Made by a program: the position numbers and the translations under genes
Notes under the pieces: model-generated
Databases searched by the model: none
Told to the model about the DNA's origin: nothing
What the model saw: the letters and a program-made list of their open reading frames with translations, nothing else
DNA from: Vespula vulgaris
Taxonomy: Eukaryota; Arthropoda; Insecta; Hymenoptera; Vespidae
NCBI RefSeq assembly: GCF_905475345.1
Contig: NC_066592.1
Location: 4,385,001 to 4,449,000 of the forward strand
Direction: 5' to 3'
DNA: 64,000 bases
Part shown: piece after piece, positions 27,019 to 38,920 of the stretch
How positions within the stretch are numbered: the first letter of the stretch is position 1
Layout: each line of letters starts with the position of its first letter

Positions 27019-28491
27019 GTTTTTTCATTCTTTCCTTCTCAGCCATCGGCCGAAGAAGAGTTCTCTTCGAAATTGCTCGCTTCTCGATTCATCCCCGTTC
27101 GTTCGCGAGGAAAGGACCTCAGAACTGTAAGAAAAATGAACGAGGCTCTCCTCCACGACTCCTAATACAGAGAGAAAAGTCGAGGATTCTCACTAGAATC
27201 TCGACGAGAGTCTTTCGTGGTCTCTTATTTCCATCTCATTTTACGCTGAACATTCGACAGCATAGGCCTTCCATAAATTGTATTCTCCCTACGACAACTT
27301 GGATTTTTCTTATGGAAATTGACAAAATTTTAACACGTCCGCTTATAGAGCATATATCGATCCAACCGATAAATCATTATCCTCGACGAGAAATCATTTC
27401 TGTAACTTGTTTTGCTATCATTATTTCTTTTCTTTTTTATTATTAAAATATTTTGAATATACCATCTGTCAATATACGTCGAAATATTGTAATTATTTTT
27501 AATACTCTTCGTATTTATTAGTTCGATAAAATGTATATATAATTTCATACTTTATATTGTAATCAGATTATTAGCTCGTAAAAATCAATAATCATCAATT
27601 CATCTTTAATTATAACAATTTTAACCAATACCAAGAAATTCATTAAACGACAATACAATGCTCTTGAAAAATTCTTGATGTTGTCGTTTCAATATCATTC
27701 TAATTACAAATGATTCTATAGTTATCGATTTAGTCTTGACTTGCATAGCGTTTAGTTTCGATCTATTCGTCGTACGTACGAGTAATAACATCGTTCCTAT
27801 CGTAGCACACGCATGTATTACATTCGGCCTTTATCGAAAGATATCTTAGCTGCGTATCTGTAATGAGATAACGTGCGCGTTAGTTGAACCAAAGTGCCGC
27901 ACCTTCGAGCTCTCCTTAGTCTCTTTCATAAGTGTGGATGGTGACAAAGAGAAAAATAAAATCTTGGGAGTATTAATAATTATCGTAGGTTACGCGAAAA
28001 AAAGTGTACGGAAAATATTGTTTATCATTGTGCATCATGTGACGACAACGAGAGACACGCGAGTGTAATTTTATATAAAGTTAATTTGTTCGTTCGACAT
28101 TGGACCAATTCACAAAACAGGTATAAAATAACAAAAAGATTAAATTCTTTTAGGAAAATATCTTTTATTTTTTTTTTAAGTCGATTTCAAAACTCTTATC
28201 GTTAAAATTTTTTTACCAATTTGTTTATGAAGAAAATGGTTCAGATTAGTTGAAAATGTGTTAGAAAAATTGGTACTCTTTCAAGTGATTCACGATGACG
28301 CATCAGTCGCGTGCTCTCTACGTACACGTGTGATTTGTTCATATAAAAGCATTATTTATAAACTTGTAAAAACACTATGAATCTGATTGTACTATATTAA
28401 AAAAAAGAAAAGAAAGAAACAAAAAATTAGGATTAATATACGTATATTGATTTATAAATATCTTTGTTGAAGGTAAAGTTCTTTTCAAACG

Positions 28492-30341
28492 ATGGCTATC
28501 CATCTTCAAGAAGTGGTAAGATCGGAAGTGGAAGGTGGTTTATCAGGGCCGGCTAATCCAATACCCAGCCAATCGATGGATTGTGGATGTAGACAATTAC
28601 CATGTCCAAAATTAGCAAAATTTGCAACAAGACGTATGTTCGTTGGATTGTTATGTTGGGTCGGCCTTTTTCAAGCTGCTTCATCGACATATTTTTATAT
28701 TATTGGTCCTACGATAGCAAGAAGGTTTCAATTCAATCCTTATTTGATAGGTACGTGATATTGACCTATCAAAATTAATGTAAAAAATAACTTATAAACG
28801 TTTCGTTTACAGATTGGGTATTGGTAACCTCAGAATTAACACCTTTTTTTCTTGGCCTGATCGTTGCATACTGGGGTGACAAAATTCACAGAGCATCATG
28901 GATAGGTGCTTTGGTATTATTGCAATGTGCTAGTTACGTGATATTGATAATACCACATCTAACTCATAAAGTTAGAATTATCGAAGAAACGTTGAATGTG
29001 ACGCATATGTCTCTATACGCAGGTAATTTCTATCATAAAAAATTATATGAATACTTTTATAAAATGGATAATACATTTAATGAATCATAGCGGAATTAAT
29101 GAACTAGTAGTTTGTTTTCAGACGATAGTCCGGATTTATGTTCGGCCAGTACATCCAGGCTAATAGTGGAAGAGGATGACACGTGTTATTTCACTCTAGC
29201 AATCTTAATTTTGGTACAAGTTTTAGTAGGTATGGCTAATATAGCCTACTATGCACTTGGTATATCCTATCTCGATGATAATACCAAAAAACAGCATGTA
29301 GCGGGATTTTTTGGTATCATAATCGCAGTGAAAGTCATCGGTATTCTTCTGGGATACATTCTCGCTTGGGGTTGTCTTCGGTAATTAAATGAAAATAAAA
29401 TATCTCGATTATTAGACATATGAAATATTCAAAGGATTTCGTTATATCTTTCATCGTTCATTTCTGCCCAGGGTAGACGCGGAGGATTTGAAAATTGTGG
29501 AATCTTATCAAGAACAGATAGGTGCTTGGTGGCTTGGCTTTCCCATACTCGCAATAGCCATGATAATTCCTGGTTTATTTCTCTCGTGGTTTCCTAGAAG
29601 ATTACCTTCTGAGGTAAAACTAATATAAAACATATATTACTGATCAAAAGTTTTTTTAAAGATAATACTGATATGATACTGATTTAACGAATTGAAATTT
29701 AAATTTCATCATCAAAATAATGTAAATCTTAAATTTTATCAAAATGAAACGTATTCATAAAAATTTTCTGAACTTTTAATTCTTGGTAAGTGTATATATA
29801 AAAGTAATTAACAAAATACAATAATGAGAATTAATTCGGCAGGTAGTGGAACAGGCAGCTGCTTCGATACTCGATCGTGCGGGTACACTAACTCTTCATC
29901 GTCTAAAATCAATCGATCATAAAATTGGCACTCCAAACTTTTGTGCGATGCTCAGAAGGCTAATCATAAACAAGATATTGATATGCAATATTCTTGCTTC
30001 GGCCTTTTGTGCCACTGCTCTCTTGAATTTCATGACACACGAGAATATCATTCTGGAATCTAGATATCAAATACCCAGACCCACAGGAATGTTGCTCGGA
30101 TTTGGGGATCCCTTTCATTCTAGATTAATCTCGACTATTTTGAAACCAGTTTTGATTGGACTGATCATAATTATATCTGGATTGGTATTGTCCAAAGCTA
30201 AGCCACGAGCAACATTTATAGCCGGTTACAACTTCATTATGACAGTTTTAGCAACTATTACAATATTTGCTTTGGTATTTGCATATTGTGATATGCTACC
30301 GATTGTTGGGATGAATAAAAGATCGTAAGTATACATAGGCA

Positions 30342-30379
<38 letters not shown>

Positions 30380-30380
30380 C

Positions 30381-30427
<47 letters not shown>

Positions 30428-32239
30428 AATCGACTTGATCTTCCTTAATTATTATATATTTTAATAAAATATGTCATTCATTCGCAAGAATCACTTTGTT
30501 GAAATACTGCAACAAGGATTGCCGTTGCTCGAGAGATTCCGATTTTCGGCCAACCTGCGACACTAGAGGCATGTTCACATTTTATACGCCTTGTCACGCT
30601 GGTTGTACATCTATAAACTACATAGACAATGTCAAGATCTATAGTGGTTGCAGTTGCATCGAAGATATGACGGGACAAGGAAACCTAGATGCTAAGGATG
30701 GTCCATGTGGCTCGTCTAGTTGTCAAATCGGATGGCTAGCTTTTGAAGTACATCATTGAGTTTTTAATTCAATTATTACTCGACAAAACCAATGAATTCG
30801 TTTATTAAAAAAAAAACAACTTTTACTATTTCAGTTTGGTACTTTGCTCAGCTATGCTTTGATCGCTTCCACTTTCGTTGGTGATCTATTGATCAATCTC
30901 AGATCAGTCTATAGACAAGATAAAGCGAGTAGCATAGGATTTTGGATGATGTGGGTTGCACTTTTTGTCAATGTACAGGGCAAGATTCTTTATCAAACGA
31001 TTGCGAATATGACATGTATACATTGGGGTAATAAAAGGACTATATGCCATCTTCACGACAATAAAAAACTTGGAAATTATATGTTCCTCTTGACGACTGT
31101 ACTACTAGTTATCTGCATTTTTTTTAAGATTTTGGTATGGATTTTCTGTAGAAATTTAATGATATATGGTAAATCGGTAAAAGAAAACGAAGAAGACAAG
31201 GCCCAGGAATTGATGCCAATTCAACAACCTTCGACGAATTCCGATAAATCTGGTAACAACGGTAATAAAAAAAAAATAAAAAGAAAAATTATATTTTATA
31301 ATATGTTTTAATAATTATTTATGATATTTAATAATTATTTATGATCATCTAGGTATCGTTACATGTCCACAATTTTTCGAAACTACAGAAAAAGAAGCAG
31401 TACAAGATACAGCTAAACTAAAGACAAAAGAAGAAGAAGATGATGAGGAATCGAAACGTCCTTTAATATACGGCCCTCTGGGTCCAGGAAATCGACGAAA
31501 GACCAGTAACGACGTTCAACAGGATCGTCCTAGAAAACAGAAAACTCGAAATCTTGAAACGGACGACGAGTTCGATAGTTCCAGCGACGAAAGTAAGAAG
31601 AATTCTAGCCCTAAGATCGCTTATAAACCATTGGAACTAGACTCGGACGTTGAAGGCGATCTTGGAAGTACAGCAGCAAGATCTCGAAAGCGTGTCCTTA
31701 GTAAGGATTATGATGAATTCACGGAAAGATCGAGCTCGTCGTTGAGCTCGAAAAGACGAGAATTTCCAAATCCAGATGATTACGGAGACCCAAGATCGAT
31801 AAGGAGCGTTTCTACGAAGGATCGAAAAGCATATGAAGATGGATCATCCAAAACAAGTAGTTTTGAGTATTCCAAGACGGAGAGATTCAAGAAAGGAGAC
31901 TTCAATGAAGTTGGTATACCAATAGTCGAATACCATCCTCAAAGTTCCGATAATTCGACTGGAAAAGATTCTATATTCTTGAAAGACGTTAAATCGTTGA
32001 TAAGCAAATATGAACAACATTCGAGCCAAGAAAAATTGGAGGATGATCGAGTGTCTATCAAATCAGCTGGCAAGACTGGTATTCCTCTCGTTGCTATGAC
32101 TCAACCCAGACTCTCTTCTGGGCAAGCCTCCTCAGGATTTGGCAGCTTGAGGGAAAGCTCCTCCGATCCTCGAGGAACTCCCAGTCCAAAGAACTCTTCT
32201 ATCAAGGGTAGCAAAGGGGCACTCTGTACCGATTTGTGA
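28492..32239 (+). CDS. Oatp gene A: divergent organic anion transporter with a long C-terminal tail (Oatp30B-like?)
   Basis: Eight exons join in phase: 28492-28750, 28813-29022, 29122-29380, 29472-29613, 29843-30324, 30489-30747, 30835-31252, 31353-32239, giving 971 codons. It is a polytopic plasma-membrane transporter of the OATP/SLCO family, expected to import amphipathic organic anions independently of sodium. TM1 is near residues 49-71 and the last TM near 620-642. The family signature before TM6 is only partly kept: GAWW at 260-263 is preceded by SYQEQI instead of DPRW. A Kazal-like extracellular loop with about ten cysteines lies at about 458-525, including PCHAGC. Residues from about 643 on are cytoplasmic, acidic and Ser-rich, ending CTDL, a class I PDZ-type terminus. 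Normal OATPs are about 640-740 aa, so the tail is exceptional; Drosophila Oatp30B is, as I recall, also long and a plausible relative. The exon-6 donor (GTACAT) is weak but required by phase. It converges on gene B. Confidence 0.9.
30341..30422. repeat. (TA)n array in intron 5 of Oatp gene A
   Basis: A long AT alternation starting 17 nt after the exon-5 donor and ending about 65 nt before the next acceptor. Confidence 0.95.
31307..31345. repeat. 20-bp tandem duplication in the last intron of Oatp gene A
   Basis: Two adjacent copies of a unit beginning TTTAATAATTATTTATGAT, ending seven bases before the exon-8 acceptor. Confidence 0.85.
31353..32239 (+). other. Terminal exon of Oatp gene A encoding the disordered cytoplasmic tail
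   Basis: A single 887-nt exon adds about 295 residues beyond the transporter fold. It is rich in Ser, Lys, Arg, Asp and Glu, with Ser clusters (for example DSSSDES and ERSSSSLSSKRR) and repeated Ser/Pro and Arg-x-x-Ser sites that could be phosphorylated. It has no membrane segment or recognisable domain. The final residues CTDL fit a class I PDZ ligand. A weak poly(A)-like ATTAAA lies at 32418-32423. Confidence 0.85.
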
Positions 32240-33007
32240 ATTATTTATGTTTCGTGAAACCACGAGTACACATACATACATACACATACACGTTGAGGTC
32301 ACCTTCGATCTCTGTCGAACTATTCTCTCGTCGATATCCAAATTTTCGTTGCTTACGATTATCGAATCGTAACTATAATACGATAATTGCAATTTTATAT
32401 TTTATATTTATTGTTCAATTAAAATTTATTATGTCCTAAATTTATTTTAACTGTTGCTTTACCTTACCTTTCCTTGCAAAAGAAAATATAATTCGTTTAT
32501 TATCCAAAGAAATATTTCGAAATGTTAGGAGTGGATAAGGATCCGTCACGTCTTCTATCATAAAATATTTCATTATTTTTTTCCAAGCAACATATACAAG
32601 ATTCCTGTTAATGACATCCTCTTTCATCCGTGATTAGCTTAATCTAATTTTCATCGATTATGAATATGATCCCTCGAGAAAAGTAAGCAATTTTTACAGT
32701 TTTAATTCGTATGATCACACAGATATAAAGTAAATGAGAATGTTAGTAAAATTAATACAACAGAAAGGAGACCAAGTCCTGTTCGACAGACAGTCTCTCC
32801 GATGATAAACCAATATAAGATTTCGATCTTATAGGTACCACGAGCTTTAAATATTTAAAATGATTCTTAAGGTACTTGTAAAGTCTTTATTCGTCAGCCC
32901 TTTTTCCTTTCTTATTCTTCGTTACTCAAGTCTCTCTTTTTTTTTCTTCAACTCTTTTCGTCTCAAACCTGCATCTTGCTTTGAAGAATAACACGACATC
33001 GAGTCTA
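32240..33007. other. Convergent intergenic region between Oatp genes A and B
   Basis: 768 bp of AT-rich 3' flanks shared by two genes facing each other. It holds the probable poly(A) signals of both; no coding signal. Confidence 0.7.
32886..32891 (-). terminator. Probable poly(A) signal (AATAAA) of Oatp gene B
   Basis: AATAAA on the minus strand about 117 nt past the gene B stop codon; the spacing suits a 3' UTR, but the hexamer is common in AT-rich DNA. Confidence 0.45.
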
Positions 33008-34107
33008 TCAAAGTGTTTCACCGGGCTCCTCCGCGATATCCTCTAGTTCGATCTCTTCGTCGAAGATCTTCACGTCTTTCACGTAATACCAGACCCCAAC
33101 GTCAAACAATGTTCCAATGATCACGAAACCTCGAAAAAAGAAAAGAAATTCCTTCAACAAAAATATCTCGAAATTTTTTAACGATTATTACATGCATTAA
33201 AAAAGAAAATAAATAGCGAACAACAAATTTTCTTCCAAGTTCATTTTTATCAGTGCTATCAAGGTCATCGGTTGTCGTAGATTTTAGCCATGTATTTATT
33301 TACGACTTTGAATTTTTCTGACCACCCATTTCTTTTTTCACAACTTTTCATTCAAAAAAAAAATATTTAAATGCTTTGCTTCTTATTTATCACTTTCTTT
33401 ATACGAATAAAAGAAAATAACTTACTCGCTGCGGTGAAGTTTAGCAAGTATCTAAGAGCCTCGCCATTGTACAGCCAACAATTTCCAGTTCCTGTATAAG
33501 TCTTACCCCATACGAGGCAAGTTTTGTCTACAAAAAATATGTATATGCATACATATATATGTATATAATTTGCTCACTTTTAAGAGGAAAATTTCGAATT
33601 GAAAAATTTAAGAAACGAAACTCACCTAAAATGAATCCAAATAAAATGGGTGACGGTATGAAGGCGAATAAACTCATAATAGTTAAGCTAAAACCCATAG
33701 CTACCGTCTTATCTTTCTCGTCAACGCATCTCACGGAAACAAGAAAGTTCGATGCCCTTCCGGTACCACCACTAAACTTGAGTAGACACATAACCGCGAG
33801 GAACACATAAAATTTACTCATGCAATCGACAGGACAGGCTCCGGGTATCGCTGTACCTAAAGTTGGCATCGACTCGGGTTCCGTCATCTCTGTGGATAGC
33901 TCGGTAGTAAAGCTTGAAGTGTTGTTCGCCGTAATGAAGTGTGTCAAAACGCGAGAGAATTTCGATTTCACGCAGCTACAGTCGGTATAAACCTTGCTAC
34001 CGTCTCTGTGGAGCTAAAGGAAATAAAGAAATTATGGTTATAAGAAATGAATTGCATTAGGTGTATGATTATAACTAAAAGTGTTCTTATATGCAGTTAC
34101 TTTATCC

Positions 34108-34153
<46 letters not shown>

Positions 34154-37101
34154 AATCCATTTATAAGATATAAACGTTGCGATCATTAATCGATTTTATT
34201 TCGAATGTTAATCTTGGAAGAAAGAAAAATAAAAAGGAACCTTCATGCTCCGACAACCAGCGTGACAGGCTGAAATGAACGTTTGACCATGTTCAGAGCA
34301 GACTGGATTGTACGTAACGTAGTCACAATGGCAAAGCTCGTTGCAAGGTAATTGGGTTTTCAGTACTCCGTTCGATTGAATAGCCATTTGATCGTCGTTT
34401 GCGGAACATCCCAAAAAGGCGTAAGAAATTATTCCCATGATGGATATGGCACCAACCATAACGTTCCATGCTGCTAGGTATCTAGCTTTTGGCTTGTATT
34501 TGGAGATTATCAAGCCAGATAATAGAATTCCAAAAGCACTGGAAATTAGACCAACAGTACCGGTGATCAACGAAGAAACGGATGCCGATTGTTTGTATTG
34601 AGTTTCGATGTATTTCGGCATGAATATCCAATATGGCATGTAACCCATAAAATAAAAAACCGTAGCTAGATTGTTGCACATCAAGGTCGTATTAGTCAAT
34701 AAACGTTTGAACGTTCTTAGCATGTCTGACAAGGAAGCAGGAAGTTCAGGTTCTTGATCGTTTGCCTTGATACTAGCAGCCGACTTATTTCGTTCCAAGG
34801 CCAAAACTTTTCGAGCCGCTGCTCTTGGTAGAGTTTTTGGGAAGAGAGCGATCACGCATGCAAATACGAAGAGCAGAAAGGCCAAAATTATCCAACCTAA
34901 CCACCATGCGCCAAGCCACCTGTTCGTTTATCGATATTTAAGTTTTATTTGAAAATACACTTGTTATGAATCAAATTGGGGTTCGTACCTTGGATCCTGA
35001 GTCGTAATGGTCGGTGTCAAGGTCGGACTGATATAGAATTTCAAGGCAAAGGATGCCAGACCGTAACCTATCGCTGGACCCAACATCCTCAAAAAATATG
35101 AAAAACTTATGAGCGCAGGAGTTTTCGATTTTTGTATATTGTCGTCCATGTAAGAAACACCTAACGTGTAATAAAGCGATCCACCGACACCCGAAACTAA
35201 TTGGGCAATAAAGAGTAACACTTGAGGTGCAAAATTATTATCGGTGTCCTTGCACTCTTGCCCACGGCCATCTTTGCCCAAACATAAGAATTTTCGATAC
35301 TTGTCGGGAATCAAGCTGGGTATCGTGTTGTTGGACGAATTTTGAATTTTCCCACCATACTCCTTCGTCAACATCAATGCATCCTCGCCCGGTCCATAAA
35401 GAAAATGTGGTAACATCGTCAAGCAACAAAATAGTACAACCTGAAAGGAACAAAAAATTATAATTTTATTAGCAGGATATTGAACATTTTTATAGGTACA
35501 TACATATATATGTGTGTGTGTGTGTGTGTATAGATAGCAGATAGATAGATAGATATATTCCTTCGTTGGATTTCAGTCGTGCAAAATTTTTCATTAGAAA
35601 ATAATTTATTATAAAGAAAATAATAAATCACTATAAAAATTCTGTTTTCTATACAGCTTCTAAAAACGATATTTACCATCCCGTTATCTTAATGATAACT
35701 CGACGTAAGTCTCGAACGATGTCGCGAAAGGGTGATAAATATGTCATAATTAATCCAACGAGACTGTGTGTAAACGTTTGACCTTACGTGATTTTTGAAT
35801 GTAACTAAACAAATAACGACGATATGTTTAAACTTTGTTTTATGATGTTGGAATTGGATTATTAAGAATTAAAATGAAAAGAAGTTAAAGAAAAAGAAAG
35901 TGAATAGGAGAAAGAGAAAAAGAGAGATAGAGGGAGAAAGAGAGAGAGAGAAAGATAAAAAGACAGAGACAGAGAAAAAAAGAAAGAAAAATAAATGAGA
36001 GATAGTCCTTTAATTATATTCGACGAAATAATGAAGATCTTTATAGCGATAAAATAAAAATGGACGACAGCAAAGTTGCAAGCACTCCACGAGCGCCTTT
36101 TCACTGTTCAATGAATGAATCTAAGCATAGCTAAGCGTACGATGGCGAGAGTACGAGATGGTAAGAGGCGTGAATGAGCGTAGCTACGTTTTCAACGCTT
36201 CCTAATTTAATTAAGAACCGACCAACCGGTGAGTTATGACGTCTCCTATCTCGTTCCTCTCGGGGGCGTCCGCCGACACGGACTTGACCGATACTACGCA
36301 TTTTTCAAATTTTTCTTTTATCGAATTGTCATATCTTGGAATCTCTAAGACACTTACAGTATAAATTCCGAATGCGATCCATCGTGGCCTGTGACCCCTT
36401 CCAGCGTAATAAGACAATACCACTGAGACGAACAGCTGAGAAATATCGTTACCTACGGTGATAAGACCTGCGACACGAGTTATTAAAATTAGAAAAAAAA
36501 ATAGAAAGAGAGAAAAATATAAATATATATATTCAGCTTCGTTTATATAGATAAAAAGAGAAACAAAATCAATTTCCATAAATCTCTTATAGAGTATTAT
36601 ATAAAATACGATCATTTTATCATAGTTCAAATATAAATATGAATTATCGAACATAAAAACATAAAATCAATGAGTAACAATTAACTATGATATAAAGATA
36701 GTTTTTATGATCTAAACGAAATTTGTTTTGAAGTAAAGTAAGAAAAGTGATATCTCACCGGTAGTCTTTGAGGGTATTTTGAACCTTTTTTCGATGGTGG
36801 TGATCGTGCCGTTAAAATACGCGTAACTTGCCGAAAATATGCAACCAAGGATACCATAAAGGAAAACGTATGCCTTTTTATTGGCAAACCTCTGTAGGTT
36901 TGGTCCACGAAGACACCATATACCACACGAGGTGTCATCCGTGATAGGTAATTCCCTAAAAACATCTTCGAGGCCTCTGGTTGGTGTTGTAGGTGTCGTT
37001 GGAGTTGTTGGTGGGGTATTAGGCACCCTCAAGAGTTTCAAACTCTCGGGCCCATTTTTTTCGTGGCCCGAATTGTTACTCGAGTTTTTCGAATTCTTCA
37101 T
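33008..37101 (-). CDS. Oatp gene B: organic anion transporting polypeptide (Oatp74D-like?)
   Basis: Exons in order on the minus strand are 37101-36759, 36467-36358, 35440-34989, 34919-34241, 34013-33626, 33527-33426 and 33129-33008. All junctions are in phase; total 731 codons. It is a plasma-membrane OATP/SLCO carrier. The N-terminus is cytosolic with a Thr-Pro repeat (PTTPTTPTTPT), then TM1 and a GHRPRWI loop. The superfamily signature DPRWLGAWWLGW begins at about residue 300, with an intron inside its Arg codon. A Kazal-like extracellular loop with about ten cysteines spans about 493-565 and includes ACHAGC. The C-terminus ends EPGETL. Length is normal for the family. The N-terminal third reminds me of Drosophila Oatp74D, the ecdysone importer, but without alignment that is a hypothesis only. 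The exon-4 donor (GTTCCT) is poor but gives the only in-phase join seen. Confidence 0.9.
34110..34152. repeat. (TA)n array in an intron of Oatp gene B
   Basis: AT alternation between exons 4 and 5 of gene B. Confidence 0.95.
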
Positions 37102-37361
37102 TGTCCTTTATATATTCGTGTGGTTACTAGCCCTAAGTTATATGATTGTCACCCTCAGATATATTTCTATCTTTCTCTCTCTCTCTCTCCGAGTGACCTC
37201 AATCCCGTGTCGCGTCCCGTTTCCGATCTCCGGTCCTTGGCATCGCTTTTTCTTTTACGAATTATGCGAACACCGTCGCGACACCGTAGCAACAACTCGC
37301 GACGGAACTTGATCTTTCTCCCCCCCTCTCTCTCTTTCTCTCTCTTACTCCCTCTCTTTCT

Positions 37362-37365
<4 letters not shown>

Positions 37366-37401
<36 letters not shown>
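37366..37401. repeat. (CT)n array upstream of Oatp gene B
   Basis: CT array about 265 bp before the gene B start codon; on the gene's sense strand it reads GAGAG, the motif bound by GAGA-type factors in insects. A regulatory role is inferred. Confidence 0.9.
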
Positions 37402-37403
<2 letters not shown>

Positions 37404-37500
37404 GGATGTTCCCGCTATTTCGATCGATTCAAACTCGCTCCTCTCGCGAGATCACACGATTTTCCATCTTTCGTGACACTCGAGAGAAGGAAGCGAACAG

Positions 37501-37550
<50 letters not shown>

Positions 37551-37577
37551 GAAGGAAGGAAGGAAGGAAGGAAGAAA
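37501..37577. repeat. Compound AAAG-AAGG tetranucleotide array
   Basis: About twelve GAAA units pass into GGAA units; a TTGC array follows at 37617-37640. Lys/Arg/Glu-rich reading frames here are repeat artefacts. Confidence 0.95.
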
Positions 37578-37616
37578 GAGAGAGACCTATCACCTATAGA
37601 CGACGTCACTGCAACC

Positions 37617-37640
37617 TTGCTTGCTTGCTTGCTTGCTTGC
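37617..37640. repeat. (TTGC)n microsatellite
   Basis: Six perfect TTGC units. Confidence 0.95.
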
Positions 37641-38100
37641 CACGCGAATAGATCGAAATCGGTCGAAGAAAGATTTTTTTAAAGTTCCAAAGAGTTCTCT
37701 CTCTTTCTCTCTCTTACGAGAAAGTTCGTCAAAGTCGGCACAGCTTTTCACGAAATATTTCTCCCAACCGTCCGGAAACGACGATTATTCTTTGAAAACT
37801 GATACGACGTTGGTGAACGACGGTGACAACGAGAGAATCCGGGATCTCATGAAGGATCCCCACCTTCGGCCCTGAAGATCGACCGGATTACGGAGGTCCA
37901 CGACGCGGAGATCGACGTGATACGCACCTATGATATCCTCGCTCCGTCGGCGCTGTTATCAACTCGATGCGTATCTTCCATCTCTTTCTCTATATCTCTA
38001 TCTCTATCTCTATCTATCTATCTCTTTCTCTCTCTGTCTCTCTCTTTTATACATCGTTCGAATCTACGCGACACCCCTCTTTCTCGTCGTCTTTTTCTCT

Positions 38101-38146
<46 letters not shown>

Positions 38147-38631
38147 CTCCCTTTTCTCCGCCTCGCTCGTTCCTTCCTCTACTTGGCTAGAACGATCTAT
38201 TCCATAACGTTTGCTATCTTACTACTCTTCCACTCGCTCTACTTGTTCGCTCCTGTCTTGCTAAAACCCTCTCTATTTCGCACCCTTTTGCTCTCTTTTT
38301 CTTAGATCACTCGGATCATTTAATAGAATCCGCAAACGTGTTCGCGACGAAAATGAAACTAACGAAAAGTCTATGATGATCTTGTTTTTATTTCAACATA
38401 GGAAGGTAAACATCTGAAAAACGATATCATAGATTTTTGTTAGGCCTTTGTGTCCTTTGGTAAAAAAAGGTCCTTGACAGGAGAGAATTGGACGAAAACA
38501 GATCGCGATTAGCCTTAGGAGGTCTCCAGTCTCGTAACTCGATGTCTAAGCTCGTTTCTAGTCGAGCTCACCGGAGTATAGGCTTACATTGTGAACCCAT
38601 TATGATTTAATAGATCAGACGACGTGATGTA

Positions 38632-38648
38632 CACGCGCGCGCGCGCGC
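38632..38648. repeat. Short (CG)n run
   Basis: Eight alternating CG dinucleotides, unusual in an AT-rich neighbourhood and a potential Z-DNA former. Confidence 0.9.
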
Positions 38649-38803
38649 TCACTCGCGACACACGCCGCCGTAAACTCTTCCGTCTATTCCCGCGCATTGC
38701 TAATGGCGCACACCAAATAGCTATACCGCTAATAGCTGCCGGTTAATTGCTGGAATTTAATTTTCGTCGTGCCCGACCAACCACTGGATCGAGTGCTCGC
38801 AAA

Positions 38804-38920
38804 CGTCGTCGTCGTCGTCGTTGTTGTCGTCGTCTTCGTCTTCGTCTTCGTCTTCGTCGTCGTCATCGTTGTCGTAGTCATTGTCGTAGTCGTTGTCATA
38901 GTCATTGTTTAGTCTTTGTC
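38804..38920. repeat. GTC/GTT/TTC trinucleotide array
   Basis: A degenerate GTC-based array of about 115 bp. The reading frame across it encodes an Arg-rich run with no other coding support. Confidence 0.9.

Larger units (their letters stand above)
8541..28491. other. 20-kb stretch without supportable coding exons
   Basis: The stretch lies between the first coding exon of the left-hand gene and the first exon of Oatp gene A. GC-rich islands (about 9490-9660, 12700-14200, 18500-18900, 20380-20560, 25140-25320, 26560-26880) alternate with AT-rich DNA and many GA/CT arrays. Open frames are abundant but consist of Ser-Leu or Arg-Glu runs or unrecognisable peptides. The likely content is 5' untranslated exons, introns and enhancers of the left gene and the upstream region of gene A. 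Confidence 0.45.

Noticed and set aside
37406..37682. Lys/Arg/Glu-rich plus-strand frames
   Set aside because: They are translations of the GAAA/GGAA tetranucleotide array.
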